From: Thermohalobaculum sp963721105
GTDB lineage: Bacteria; Pseudomonadota; Alphaproteobacteria; Rhodobacterales; Rhodobacteraceae
Length of the DNA stretch: 64,000 bases
Reading direction: 5' to 3'
Assembly (NCBI GenBank): GCA_963721105.1
Contig: CAVRHY010000008.1
Location: forward strand, 1 to 64,000
Below the pieces are notes generated by a model that was not told the origin of the DNA, ran no database searches, and worked only from the letters and a program-made list of their open reading frames with translations. Shown piece after piece: positions 53,316 to 62,059 of this stretch; the first letter of the stretch is position 1; each line of letters begins with the position of its first letter. The translations under genes and the position numbers were made by a program.

Positions 53316-54861
53316 ATGAACGGTGCCGAAAGCCTGGTGCGGACGCTGCTCGCCAGTCGGGTCGATGTCTGCTTCACCAATCCGGGAACGTCCGAGATGC
53401 ACTTCGTCGCGGCGCTGGACCAGGTGCCGGGGATGCGCTGCGTGCTGGCGCTGTTCGAGGGCGTCGCGACGGGCGCGGCGGACGGGTTCTACCGCATGGC
53501 CGGGCGGCCGGCCTCGACGCTGCTGCATCTCGGGCCGGGGCTGGCGAACGGGCTGGCCAACCTGCACAACGCCAAGAAGGCGGGATCGGGCATCGTCAAC
53601 ATCGTCGGCGAGCACGCGACGGCGCATATCGCGCTGGACGCGCCGCTGACCGCCGACATCGAGGGCATCGCCTGGCCGATGTCGCACTGGGTGCATACCT
53701 CGACGACGGCCGGCGACGTCGGCGCCGACGGGGCGAAGGCGGTGGCGGCGGCGATGGTGCCGCCGGGCCAGATCGCGACGCTGATCCTGCCGGGCGACAC
53801 GGCCTGGAACGATGGTGGGCGCGTCGCCGAGCCGCTGCCGCTGCCTGGGCCGAACGCCGGTCGACGCGGGCGCCGTCGAGGCGGCCGCGAAGACGCTGGG
53901 CGGGCCGGAGACGCTGATCCTGCTGGGCGGCGCGGCGCTGGGCGCGGACTGCCTGGAGCTGTGCGGGAAGATCGCCGCGAAGACCGGGTGCAGGCTGCTG
54001 ACCGAGTGGTCGAACGCGCGGCTGGAGCGCGGCGCCGGGCGCGTCTCGGTCAACCGCATCCCCTACCCCGTCGACCAGGCGCTGGAGGTGCTGCGGCCCT
54101 ATCGCCGCATCGTCCGCGTCGCGGCGCGCGAGCCGGTCGCGTTCTTCGCCTATCCCGACAAGCCGGGCCGGCTGACCGGCGAGGGCGTCGAGTTCGTCGA
54201 GCTGGTCGGCGAGGACGGCGATGTCGCGGGCGCGCTTGACGCGCTCTGCGACGCCGTCGGCGCGCGGCGCGAGCAGCCGGCGGGCGTGGCCGAGGCGGGC
54301 CGGCCGGAGATCACCGACGGCCGACCGGACCCCGACAGCATCGCCAGCGTTCTGGGCAACCTGATCCCCGAGAACGCCATCGTCGTCGACGAATCCGTCA
54401 CCACCGGCCGCGCCTTCTTCGGCCAGACCGCCGGCGCGCCGCCGCATGACTGGCTGAACAACCGCGGCGGCTCGATCGGCTACGGCATGCCGGTGGCGAT
54501 CGGCGCGGCCATCGCCTGCCCGGACCGCAAGGTGCTGGCGCTCGAGGGCGACGGCAGCGCCATGTACACGGTGCAGTCGCTGTGGACGATGGCGCGCGAG
54601 GGGCTGGATATCACCACCGTCATCTTCGCCAACCGCAGCTACCGCATCCTGCATGGCGAGCTGAAGAACGTCGGCGCCGCCAATCCCGGACCGCGCGCCC
54701 GGGACATGCTGACGCTGGACCGGCCCGAGCTGAACTGGGTCGATATGGCGCGCGGCATGGGCGTCGAGGGCTGCCGCGTCGAGAGCAATGCCGACCTGGC
54801 CGACGCGCTGCGCGCCGGGCTGGCCAGCGACGGCCCGTACCTGGTCGAGGTGATGATCTAG
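53316..54861 (+). CDS. ThDP-dependent enzyme, acetolactate synthase large-subunit-like (frameshifted near 53853)
   Basis: The corrected 514-aa protein has the PYR domain with the activating glutamate in ALFEGVATGAADGFYRMAG. The PP domain holds the ThDP/Mg site ALEGDGSAMYTVQSLWTMA and NRSYRILHGEL. One extra A near 53853 shifts the frame between PLPGP and TPVDAGAVEAAAKTL. Relatives are annotated acetolactate synthase but many are decarboxylases or carboligases of unknown substrate. No ilvN small subunit follows, so a biosynthetic role is doubtful. GAAGGGGG precedes the ATG. Confidence 0.82.
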
Positions 54862-54897
54862 GGTGGGGTCCGACCTGGTCGATTGGAGTTTCGGTTG

Positions 54898-54962
54898 CCG
54901 TCATCCCCGCGCATGCGGGATTTGTTCCATGGTCGAGAGAGAGTCCCGCGCGGGGATGACGG
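54898..54962. repeat. Inverted pair of CCGTCATCCCCGCG elements
   Basis: CCGTCATCCCCGCG (54898-54911) and CGCGGGGATGACGG (54949-54962) are perfect 14-bp inverted repeats about 37 bases apart. Smaller GCATGC and CCCGCG dyads lie between. It is a REP-type pair of a third family; single arms occur at 38466 and near 48453. Confidence 0.75.
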
Positions 54963-55075
54963 TTCGCGATCCGGGTGGCTCGACTCCATAGGAAGATGCT
55001 TCAGGCGCGACCCGGGACGACCCTGCTCGCCGCAGGGCGGCTGCCCCCTGACGCGGTAAGCTCCGGTGCTGGGCA

Positions 55076-55480
55076 CGAGAGCGAGAAGTTCCGTGTGGTT
55101 GCCATCGTCGACGACAGCCCCAGCCTGCGCGACGTCTACATCTCGGGCCTGCGCGTCCAGTCGCCGGGCATTCCGGAACACCTGGCGCACAGCCGCCGCA
55201 TCGCCCGCGTCGTGTTCGCGATGCCCTCGGTGCCGAAGAGCCGGCAGCGCGAGATCGTCGCCGAACTCGAGGCGCTGCCCTGCGAGGTCCATTCGGTGCC
55301 GGGCTATGCCGGGCTGGTCGAAGGGGAGCTGCTGAGCTCGGTCACTTCGGTCTCGTCGGACGACCTGCTGGGCCGGAACAGTCGTCGACCTCGACATTCC
55401 GGACGTCGCGAAGGCCTATGCCGGGCGCTCGGTGATGATCGCCGGCGCCGGCGCCGGCGGCTCGATCGGCTCGGAGCTTG
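55076..55480 (+). pseudogene. Relic of a CapD/WbpM-type nucleotide-sugar epimerase/dehydratase
   Basis: The frame reads KFRVVAIVDDSPSLRDVYISGL, RRIARVVFAMPSVPKSRQREIV, VHSVPGYAGLVEGEL and SSDDLLGR. After an extra A near 55380 it continues TVVDLDIPDVAKAYAGRSVMIAGAG, GSIGSEL. This is the junction between the cytosolic linker and the NAD-binding Rossmann start of polysaccharide biosynthesis proteins such as CapD, WbpM and PglF. The N-terminal membrane helices are missing, and similarity stops at about 55480 right after the Rossmann glycines. Only about 130 of roughly 620 residues remain. Confidence 0.75.
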
Positions 55481-55648
55481 ATCTTTCTCACCGCTTCGGA
55501 ATGAGCCGGACGTGTTCCTATCGTCCGCTGCCGTGACGCCGAATCACGCCAGCCGAATGCGGGGCGTTCTTCCCCGCTGCATGGCGCGGCGAGGGCGGGC
55601 GGTTACCGGTCGGGCCTTGGGGCAGCCCCGGCAAAAAGCGTTAGGTGA

Positions 55649-57100
55649 TCAGCTTGCCGAGGGCGCCCGCTCGCGCTCGTTCTTCGGCGCCGCGCGGTCG
55701 CCGAGCGCCTCGAGCACGGCGTCCTTCCACTCGCGCTTGATCGGCATGATCGGCGGGACGGGGGCGACATCGGGCATCGCCGTCGGCTCGGGCACGCTGT
55801 CCTTGCGGTCGGTCGCCGAGCCCTTCTTCATGAACAGGTTGTAGATCGACCACTGCGTCCGGCTGCGCCTGCCGCGCAGCGGGAAGCGCTTGGCGATCGA
55901 CTTCGCCGAGTAGAACGTCTCGTAGGCGCCGATATGGCCGAGGCGAAGCTCGTCGGGCGTCATCTGCTCGGGCGTGTAGACGACGTTGGCCTGATCGAAC
56001 TTCTCCCAGTCATAGGTGCGGATCTGGCCCTTCTTCTTCATTTCGTACCAGGTCAGCGTGCCGGGATAGGGCGTCAGAACCGAATAGGCGACGGCGTCGA
56101 AACCGGCGTCGATGTTGAAGTTCGCAGTACGCTCGAAGACGTTGGGGTCATCGCCGTCGAAGCCGAATATGAACAGGCCGAAACACATGATGCCATAGCT
56201 GTGCAGCTTGTCGACCAGCCCCTTGAACTGCTCGGGCCGGTTGACGTGCTTGTGCACCGATTTCAGCGTGTCGCGCGATATGCTCTCAAAGCCGATCGAC
56301 AGCATGGTGCAGCCGGATTCGGCCGCGAGCTCGAGCATCTCGTCGTCCTGCGCCAGCTTGGATGTCACGCCGGCCTGCCACTGGATGCCGCGGCCCTTGA
56401 GCGCGCGCATCACCTCCTTGGGCCGCTGCGGCGTGCCGAAGAAGTCGGCGTCGTTGATCGAGATCATGCGGCTGCCGCATTCCTCGATCTCGCGCACCAC
56501 CTCGTCGACCGGACGATAGCGGAACTTGAGCCCGTTCATCAGCGGCTCGGCGCAGAAGGTGCAGCCCTGGTGGCAGCCGCGCGAGGTCTGCACGAAGGTC
56601 TTGTTGACATAGCGGTGCCGCTTGATCAGGTCGTAGCGCGGCATCGGCAGCCCGCGCATCGGGTGCAGCTTCTCGGCGCGATAGGTGCCGCCCAAGCTGT
56701 CGTCCTCGAGGTCGTCCAGGATCTGCGGGATGACCAGCTCGGCCTCGCCGATGCAGACGGCGTTGGCGTGCTGCAGCGCCTCGTCGGGCATGAAGCTGGG
56801 GTGGACGCCGCCCATGATGACGGGCACGCCGCGGCGGCGGAACTCGTCGGCGATCTCGTAGCCGCGGTTGACGTAGGCGGTCATGGCCGAGATCCCGACC
56901 ATGTCGCATTCCATGTCGAAGTCGACGTCCTCGATGTTCTCGTCGGTCAGCACGACCTCGTAGCGGTCGCGCGGGATGGCCGCGGCCACGGCCAGCAGGC
57001 CGGCGATCGGCGAGTACAGTGCCTTGTTCAGGTAGAGAGGCCGGGTTGTCAGGGAGTTTGTCTTGGGATTGACGAGGTGAATCACTCCGTGACGACGCAT
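55649..57100 (-). CDS. B12-binding-domain radical SAM protein
   Basis: The 483-aa enzyme has an N-terminal cobalamin-binding fold (PIAGLLAVAAAIPRDRYEVVLTDE, VIMGGVHPSFMPDEAL) and a radical SAM core with the cluster cysteines C176, C180 and C183 in SRGCHQGCTFC. FGLFIFGFDGDD and SVLTPYPGTLTWYE follow in the barrel. Such class B methylases modify lipids, hopanoids or natural products. The substrate here is unknown; a lipid target would suit the neighbouring PLD cassette. AAGGAGGAG before the ATG at 57100 is a very strong ribosome-binding site. Confidence 0.86.
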   Translation of the reverse strand: MRRHGVIHLVNPKTNSLTTRPLYLNKALYSPIAGLLAVAAAIPRDRYEVVLTDENIEDVDFDMECDMVGISAMTAYVNRGYEIADEFRRRGVPVIMGGVHPSFMPDEALQHANAVCIGEAELVIPQILDDLEDDSLGGTYRAEKLHPMRGLPMPRYDLIKRHRYVNKTFVQTSRGCHQGCTFCAEPLMNGLKFRYRPVDEVVREIEECGSRMISINDADFFGTPQRPKEVMRALKGRGIQWQAGVTSKLAQDDEMLELAAESGCTMLSIGFESISRDTLKSVHKHVNRPEQFKGLVDKLHSYGIMCFGLFIFGFDGDDPNVFERTANFNIDAGFDAVAYSVLTPYPGTLTWYEMKKKGQIRTYDWEKFDQANVVYTPEQMTPDELRLGHIGAYETFYSAKSIAKRFPLRGRRSRTQWSIYNLFMKKGSATDRKDSVPEPTAMPDVAPVPPIMPIKREWKDAVLEALGDRAAPKNERERAPSAS

Positions 57101-57441
57101 GCGCTGCTCCTCCTTACCCGAGGCCTTTTACGACCGGCCCCGGCCTCGGCAGCCGGCTCCGGCGGTTTCCGGCCGGCCAGGGCCCGGGACACCCGGCCGA
57201 TCGCTGCGGTCTCCGATCCTTACTGCAGGGATCGGTACAGGTCCACCCGACCATATCTTGCAGGACGTTCACGTTCCGGATACGGGCGTGTGACGGGTTT
57301 GGTTCCGAAACGCGGGCGCAGTTCCCCGGGGCAGGGTTGCCGCACGGCGGTTCGAGCGCGCGGCGAGTCTCGGTGGCGGTCCCGGCGGCGGTCCTGGCGG
57401 CGGGGCGGATCGAAGAAGCCGGATGCGGGTTCTGCACCTGG
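57101..57441. other. Divergent intergenic region of about 340 bp
   Basis: It separates the radical SAM gene from the membrane-protein gene. A 7-bp dyad, CCGATCC-N9-GGATCGG, lies at 57213-57235. A possible in-frame N-terminal extension of the next gene begins at 57337. No clear promoter boxes are seen. Confidence 0.4.
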
Positions 57442-57753
57442 ATGGGCAAGCGAGAAGACAGGCTGCAAAGGCAGTTCGAGGCGATCGAGCGGGCGCTCCC
57501 GGGCAGCGGCGCGCTCCGCACGCTACGCAGCGGCCGCTACCGGATGCTGCGCATTCCGCTTTCGGTGTTTCTGATTCTCGGCGGCCTCGCCGGCTTTCTG
57601 CCGATACTCGGCTTCTGGATGGTCCCCGTCGGCCTGCTGCTGCTGGCCATCGACATCCCCGTCCTGCAGCCCTGCGTCTCGGCGGCGGTGATCCGGGTCC
57701 GTCGCCGCGTCGACATCTGGCAGCGGCGCTGGCGGCACTGGCGCGCGCGATGA
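57442..57753 (+). CDS. Small membrane protein next to phospholipase D
   Basis: The 103-aa frame starts MGKREDRLQRQFEAIERALPG with a basic helical head. Two hydrophobic helices follow (IPLSVFLILGGLAGFLPIL and FWMVPVGLLLLAIDIPVL), then an arginine/tryptophan-rich tail (RRRVDIWQRRWRHWRAR). Similar short proteins are known beside cardiolipin-synthase-type genes. An ATG at 57337 would add 35 unrelated-looking residues. Its end is 53 bases before the PLD gene. Confidence 0.65.
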   Translation: MGKREDRLQRQFEAIERALPGSGALRTLRSGRYRMLRIPLSVFLILGGLAGFLPILGFWMVPVGLLLLAIDIPVLQPCVSAAVIRVRRRVDIWQRRWRHWRAR

Positions 57754-57806
57754 GCGATCGCCGGCCGCGCGCCGCCGCACCGTCCTCGGCCATGGGGGGC
57801 TAGGCC

Positions 57807-59213
57807 ATGTGGTGGGCCGGCTGGGATCCGAAGCTGCTGATGGCAATGGCCGCCGCCGCCGTGCTGGCCGGCAGCCACGCGGTGGTCAATGCGCGCACGC
57901 CGCAGGGGGCCATCGGCTGGCTTTTGACGCTCGCGCTGGTGCCGATCGTCGCGCTGCCGGTCTACGTCGTTCTGGGTCCGGCCAGCCGGCGCCGGATGCG
58001 GGCATCGCGCCACGCAGTCGAGCGCAGCCGGATCGCCGGCTCCGAGCCCGGGCCGGAGAAAGAATCCGTCGGCGATAGCCGGCTGCGCGTCTTCGAGAGG
58101 CTGGCTGGCCAGGCGGCCTGCGACGGGAATAATGTCGAGCTGCTGATCGACGGCGAGCGCACCTACGAGGCGCTGTTCGAGGCGATCGACAAGGCCGAGA
58201 AGTACCTGCTGATCCAGTTCTACATCGTCCGCGACGACGCGATCGGCCGGCGCCTGAAGACCTCGGTGCTGGAGCGGGCGCGGGACGGCGTGCGCGTCTT
58301 CATGCTGAACGACGCCTTCCACGGCGTCGGCCTGCCCTGGCGCTGGGTGCGCGAGCTGAACAAGGCCGGTGTCCAGGTGCGTGCCCCGCAGGGGCCGCGC
58401 GGACCGCTGGGCCGGTTCCAGGTAAACTATCGCAATCACCGCAAGATGCTGATCGTCGACGGCAAGGTGGCGTTCACCGGCGGGCTGAACATCGGTGAGG
58501 AGTACCTCGGCCTGGACCCGGCCTACGGCCCCTGGCGCGATACGCATGTCCGCGTCACCGGGCCGATGATCGCCCGGTTCCAGGACGATTTCCGCATCGA
58601 TTGGCGTTGGTCGACCGGCACCGACCCGGACGTCGACTTCGACTGGGACCCGCCGCGCCACCCGCGCAACATGTGCGGCCTGGTGATGGCGCCGGCGCCG
58701 ACCAGCCGGCTGGAGACCGGCAACCTTTACTTTGCGGCGATGACCCAGACCGCGCGGCACCGGCTGTGGATCGCGACGCCCTATTTCGTGCCCGACTCGG
58801 ACGTCTTCGAGGCGCTGAAGCTGGCGGCGCTGCGTGGTGTCGAGGTCAGGCTTATCATCCCCGACCGGGCCGACCATTATCTGCCCTGGCTGGCCTCATA
58901 CACCTATTTCGACGACCTGCGCGAGGCCGGCGTCGAGGTCTGGCGTTACACTGCCGCGTTCCTGCACCAGAAGGTGGTCCTGGTCGACGACTGCCTGGTG
59001 TCGATCGGCACGATCAATCTGGATATCCGGTCCTGCATGCTGAACTTCGAGACGACGGCCATCGTCGCCGACAGGGACTTCGCCGCCGAGGTCGAGCGGA
59101 TGCTGGAGGCCGACCTGTCGCGCTCGATGCGCATGGAGCGTACGCTGCGCCAGCAACCGCGCTGGCTGCGCATCGCGGCACCTGTGGCACGCCTGATGGC
59201 GCCGCTGCTGTGA
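57807..59213 (+). CDS. Cardiolipin synthase / phospholipase D-family protein
   Basis: The 468-aa protein has two N-terminal membrane helices (about residues 10-58) and two HKD catalytic motifs. The first is H211-x-K213 with D218 in NYRNHRKMLIVDGKVAFTGG; the second is in AFLHQKVVLVDDCLVSIGT. QGAIGWLLTLALVPIVALPVYVVLG is the typical Cls N-terminus. It condenses phosphatidylglycerol to cardiolipin or performs a related transphosphatidylation at the inner membrane. The EEP hydrolase gene follows nine bases later. Confidence 0.88.
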   Translation: MWWAGWDPKLLMAMAAAAVLAGSHAVVNARTPQGAIGWLLTLALVPIVALPVYVVLGPASRRRMRASRHAVERSRIAGSEPGPEKESVGDSRLRVFERLAGQAACDGNNVELLIDGERTYEALFEAIDKAEKYLLIQFYIVRDDAIGRRLKTSVLERARDGVRVFMLNDAFHGVGLPWRWVRELNKAGVQVRAPQGPRGPLGRFQVNYRNHRKMLIVDGKVAFTGGLNIGEEYLGLDPAYGPWRDTHVRVTGPMIARFQDDFRIDWRWSTGTDPDVDFDWDPPRHPRNMCGLVMAPAPTSRLETGNLYFAAMTQTARHRLWIATPYFVPDSDVFEALKLAALRGVEVRLIIPDRADHYLPWLASYTYFDDLREAGVEVWRYTAAFLHQKVVLVDDCLVSIGTINLDIRSCMLNFETTAIVADRDFAAEVERMLEADLSRSMRMERTLRQQPRWLRIAAPVARLMAPLL

Positions 59214-59221
59214 GGCGGGCG

Positions 59222-59923
59222 ATGGGCAGCACGCGGCTTCGGCTGGCCAGCTACAATATCCGAAAGGCGGTCGGGCTGGACTGGCGCCGCGACCCGGCGC
59301 GCACGCTGCGGGTGATCGGCGAACTCGGCGCCGATGTCGTCGCCCTGCAGGAAGCCGACAAGCGGCTTGGCCTGCGCCCCGCCGCCCTGCCGCCCGACGC
59401 GATCGCGCGCGAGACGGGGATGCGGCCGGTGGCGCTGGCGCTTTCGCCGGTCAGCCTGGGCTGGCATGGCAACGCGGTGCTGGTCCGCAAGGGGCTGGAG
59501 GTCGCCGGGATCGACCTGATCGAGTTGCCCGGGATCGAGCCGCGCGGCGGCGTCATTGTCCGCCTCGCCACCCCGGCGGGGCCGCTGACGATCGTCGGCG
59601 TCCACCTGGGCCTGCGCCGCCGCTGCCGGCGCCTGCAGTTCGCGCGCATCCTCGACATGCTCGGCCCGGCCGAGAGCAAGCGTGCCGTCATCCTGGGCGA
59701 CTTCAACGAGTGGTCCACCGACCGCGGGGTCGAGCCGCTGCTGCCGTGGTTCCGCGTCGTCAGTCCGGGACTCAGTTTCCATGCCTCGCAGCAGGTGGCG
59801 CCGCTCGACCGCTTTGCACTGGGTGCCGGGATCGACCTGATCGACATGGGCGTCGAGACCGGCCCGATGGCGCGCCGCGCCTCGGACCACCTGCCTGTCT
59901 GGACAGACATACGGTTGCGCTGA
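59222..59923 (+). CDS. Endonuclease/exonuclease/phosphatase-family hydrolase
   Basis: The 233-aa protein has the EEP fold: LRLASYNIRKAVGLDWRRDP, the metal-binding Glu in VVALQEADKRLG, HGNAVLVRKG, LGDFNEWS and the catalytic SDHLPVW. Members are nucleases or phosphodiesterases acting on lipids. Next to a PLD-type gene a phospholipid head-group role is more likely than DNA repair, but this is inference. The frame is intact. Confidence 0.85.
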   Translation: MGSTRLRLASYNIRKAVGLDWRRDPARTLRVIGELGADVVALQEADKRLGLRPAALPPDAIARETGMRPVALALSPVSLGWHGNAVLVRKGLEVAGIDLIELPGIEPRGGVIVRLATPAGPLTIVGVHLGLRRRCRRLQFARILDMLGPAESKRAVILGDFNEWSTDRGVEPLLPWFRVVSPGLSFHASQQVAPLDRFALGAGIDLIDMGVETGPMARRASDHLPVWTDIRLR

Positions 59924-60034
59924 TAGCTTGGCAGCCCTGCCGCGATCCTGAAGACTGGTTGAGAGTAACAGCGTGATCTGGCACTCTATCCCTCGACCGC
60001 ACCGACGGTCGAAAAGGACGCCTGCGCTGCAGCA

Positions 60035-61051
60035 ATGATGGATATGCAGCGCCTCGTGCGTTCCCTCCCGCGCCGGGCCATGTCGCTGCACCAGCAAGCG
60101 GCGCTGGCGCTGGTCTGCGTTACGGTCGGCGCGGCCCTTCATTTCATGCTCGAATCGGGACTGGCTGGCGTCCCCTTCATTACATTCTTCCCGGCCGTCC
60201 TGGTCGCCAGCGTCTGGGGCGGGACGCGCTCGGGCGTGATCACGCTGGTGCTCGGTGCGCTTGTCGCCGCCTATTTCTGGCTCGAGCCGTTCCGGACGGC
60301 CGATCTGACGAAGCTCGGCGCATCGACGGTCGTCGTCTTCATTTTGATGGGCACGATCATCGTATTGGGGGCGCACCTGCTGCATACTGCGGTGGCGATG
60401 GCGCGGGAGTCCGAGGCGCGCGCCACGCTGATCGCGCGCGAGATGCAGCACCGCATCGGCAACAAGCTGGCCATCGTGCAGTCGATCGTGCGGCTGAGCG
60501 TGCGCCACGCGACGACGCTGAAGGAGTTCGAGACGCAGTTCTCGCAGCGCCTGAGCGCGCTCTCCGAGGCGCAGGCGCTCGCCGGACCCGATCCGGACCT
60601 CCCGACCGACCTGGACTCGCTGCTGCGCGTCGTGCTGCGTCCCTTCGACCACGATCGGATCACCATTTCCGGCCCGCCCGCCGGCATCCACCACCGCGAC
60701 CGTCCGATGCTGGCGCTGCTGGTGCACGAGCTCTGCACGAACGCGGTCAAGCACGGCGCGCTGTCACGGCCCGAGGGTAGCGTGGCGGTGCTTTGGTCAT
60801 GCGCCAGAGAGAGCGTCCGGCTGGACTGGACCGAGACCGGCGGCCCGCCGGTCGGCGAGCCGACGCGCAAGGGGTTTGGCAGCGACCTCGTTCGGGCGGC
60901 GTTCCCGCCGGATCGCGGATCGGTGACGTTCTCCTACGACCCGGCGGGCCTGCGCTGCACGGTAACGCTGAAGGCGGCCACGGTCGCGCCGTTGGGGGGC
61001 GCCGGCCCGGCCGCCAGCGTGGCTTCGGCGGCCGCCCAGGCGGGCGGCTGA
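60035..61051 (+). CDS. Membrane sensor histidine kinase, DUF4118 plus HWE/HisKA_2 type
   Basis: The 338-aa protein has a KdpD-like DUF4118 module of four membrane helices (about residues 20-125; FITFFPAVLVASVWGG, YFWLEPF). A HisKA_2/HWE dimerisation helix follows with the phospho-acceptor histidine in EMQHRIGNKLAIVQSIV. The ATPase domain has HELCTNAVKHGAL and GFGSDLVRAAFP. Kinases of this kind often feed the PhyR general stress response in alphaproteobacteria. No response regulator is adjacent. ATG codons at 60035, 60038 and 60044 are possible starts. Confidence 0.85.
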   Translation: MMDMQRLVRSLPRRAMSLHQQAALALVCVTVGAALHFMLESGLAGVPFITFFPAVLVASVWGGTRSGVITLVLGALVAAYFWLEPFRTADLTKLGASTVVVFILMGTIIVLGAHLLHTAVAMARESEARATLIAREMQHRIGNKLAIVQSIVRLSVRHATTLKEFETQFSQRLSALSEAQALAGPDPDLPTDLDSLLRVVLRPFDHDRITISGPPAGIHHRDRPMLALLVHELCTNAVKHGALSRPEGSVAVLWSCARESVRLDWTETGGPPVGEPTRKGFGSDLVRAAFPPDRGSVTFSYDPAGLRCTVTLKAATVAPLGGAGPAASVASAAAQAGG

Positions 61052-61060
61052 GGCCCGGTA

Positions 61061-62059
61061 TCACGCCGCCTCGGGCGTCTCGATCCGGCCCTCGTCGACG
61101 GCGTGGCAGGCGGCGCGGGTCGCGCCGTAGGCCTTGAGCACCGGCTCGATCTTCGGGCAGGGCTCGAAGCGCCACGGGCAGCGAGGGTGGAAGGTGCAGC
61201 CCGGCGGCGGATTGATCGGCGAGGGCAGCTCGCCCTTCAGCACGATGCGCTCCTTGGCGCGGCGCGGGTCGGCGACCGGCGTCGCCGACAAGAGCGCCTT
61301 GGTGTAGGGGTGCAGCGGCGCGGCAAACAACCGGTCGCGGGTGCTGTGCTCGACGGCGGCGCCGAGATACATCACCATCACCTCGTCGGCGATGTGGCGC
61401 ACCACCGAAAGGTCGTGGCTGATGAAAAGGTAGGCGAGGTCGAACTGCGTCTGCAGCCTGGCCAGCAGGTTGAGCACCTGCGCCTGGATCGAGACGTCGA
61501 GCGCCGAGACAGGCTCGTCCAGAACCAGGATTTTCGGCTCGAGCATCAGCGCGCGAGCGATGGCGATGCGCTGGCGCTGGCCGCCCGAGAACATGTGCGG
61601 GTAGCGGTCGTAGTGCTCGGGCCTCAGCCCGACGGCGGCCAGCGCCTCGCGCGCCCGCCCGCGCCGCTCGGCGCGCGGCATGTCGGGGCGGTTGATGGCC
61701 AGCGGCTCCTCCAGCGCGCCGCCGATCTTCTGGCGCGGGTTCAGCGAGCCGTAGGGGTTCTGGAAGACGATCTGCACGTCGCCGCGCAGCCGCTTGCGGG
61801 TCTCGGCGTCGGCGTCGGTCACGTCCTTGCCGTCAATCAGCAGCGTACCGTCCGAGGGCGGCTCGATCATCGTCACCAGCCGCGCCAGCGTGGACTTGCC
61901 GCAGCCGGACTCGCCGACGACGGCCAGCGTCTTGCCGCGTGTCAGCGTGAACGAGACGCCGTTCAGCGCCCTGACCACCGCCTGGCTGCGGAAAAGCCCG
62001 CGCGAGACCTCGTAGTGGCGCTTGAGGCCCTGCGCCTCGAGAACGACCTCGCCCGTCAT
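61061..62059 (-). CDS. dppF: Peptide ABC transporter ATP-binding protein (DppF/OppF type)
   Basis: The 332-aa ATPase has Walker A GESGCGKSTL, the Q-loop VFQNPYGSLNPRQKIG, the signature FSGGQRQRIAIARAL and Walker B ILVLDEPVSALD. The C-terminal oligopeptide-transporter region is INPPPGCTFHPRCPW. Its start overlaps the dppD stop by ATGA. It is the last gene of the operon and converges with the kinase gene nine bases away. Confidence 0.92.
   Translation of the reverse strand: MTGEVVLEAQGLKRHYEVSRGLFRSQAVVRALNGVSFTLTRGKTLAVVGESGCGKSTLARLVTMIEPPSDGTLLIDGKDVTDADAETRKRLRGDVQIVFQNPYGSLNPRQKIGGALEEPLAINRPDMPRAERRGRAREALAAVGLRPEHYDRYPHMFSGGQRQRIAIARALMLEPKILVLDEPVSALDVSIQAQVLNLLARLQTQFDLAYLFISHDLSVVRHIADEVMVMYLGAAVEHSTRDRLFAAPLHPYTKALLSATPVADPRRAKERIVLKGELPSPINPPPGCTFHPRCPWRFEPCPKIEPVLKAYGATRAACHAVDEGRIETPEAA

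Noticed and set aside
9085..55385. Programmed +1 frameshifting as a regulatory code in many genes
   Set aside because: The shift sites share no slippery codon, stop codon or structure, and they hit unrelated genes at unrelated positions. Sequencing error is simpler.
54975..55481. A complete 168-aa protein
   Set aside because: The first 30 and last 30 residues are unrelated to the CapD-like middle. The frame is a relic with a shift near 55380, not an intact gene.
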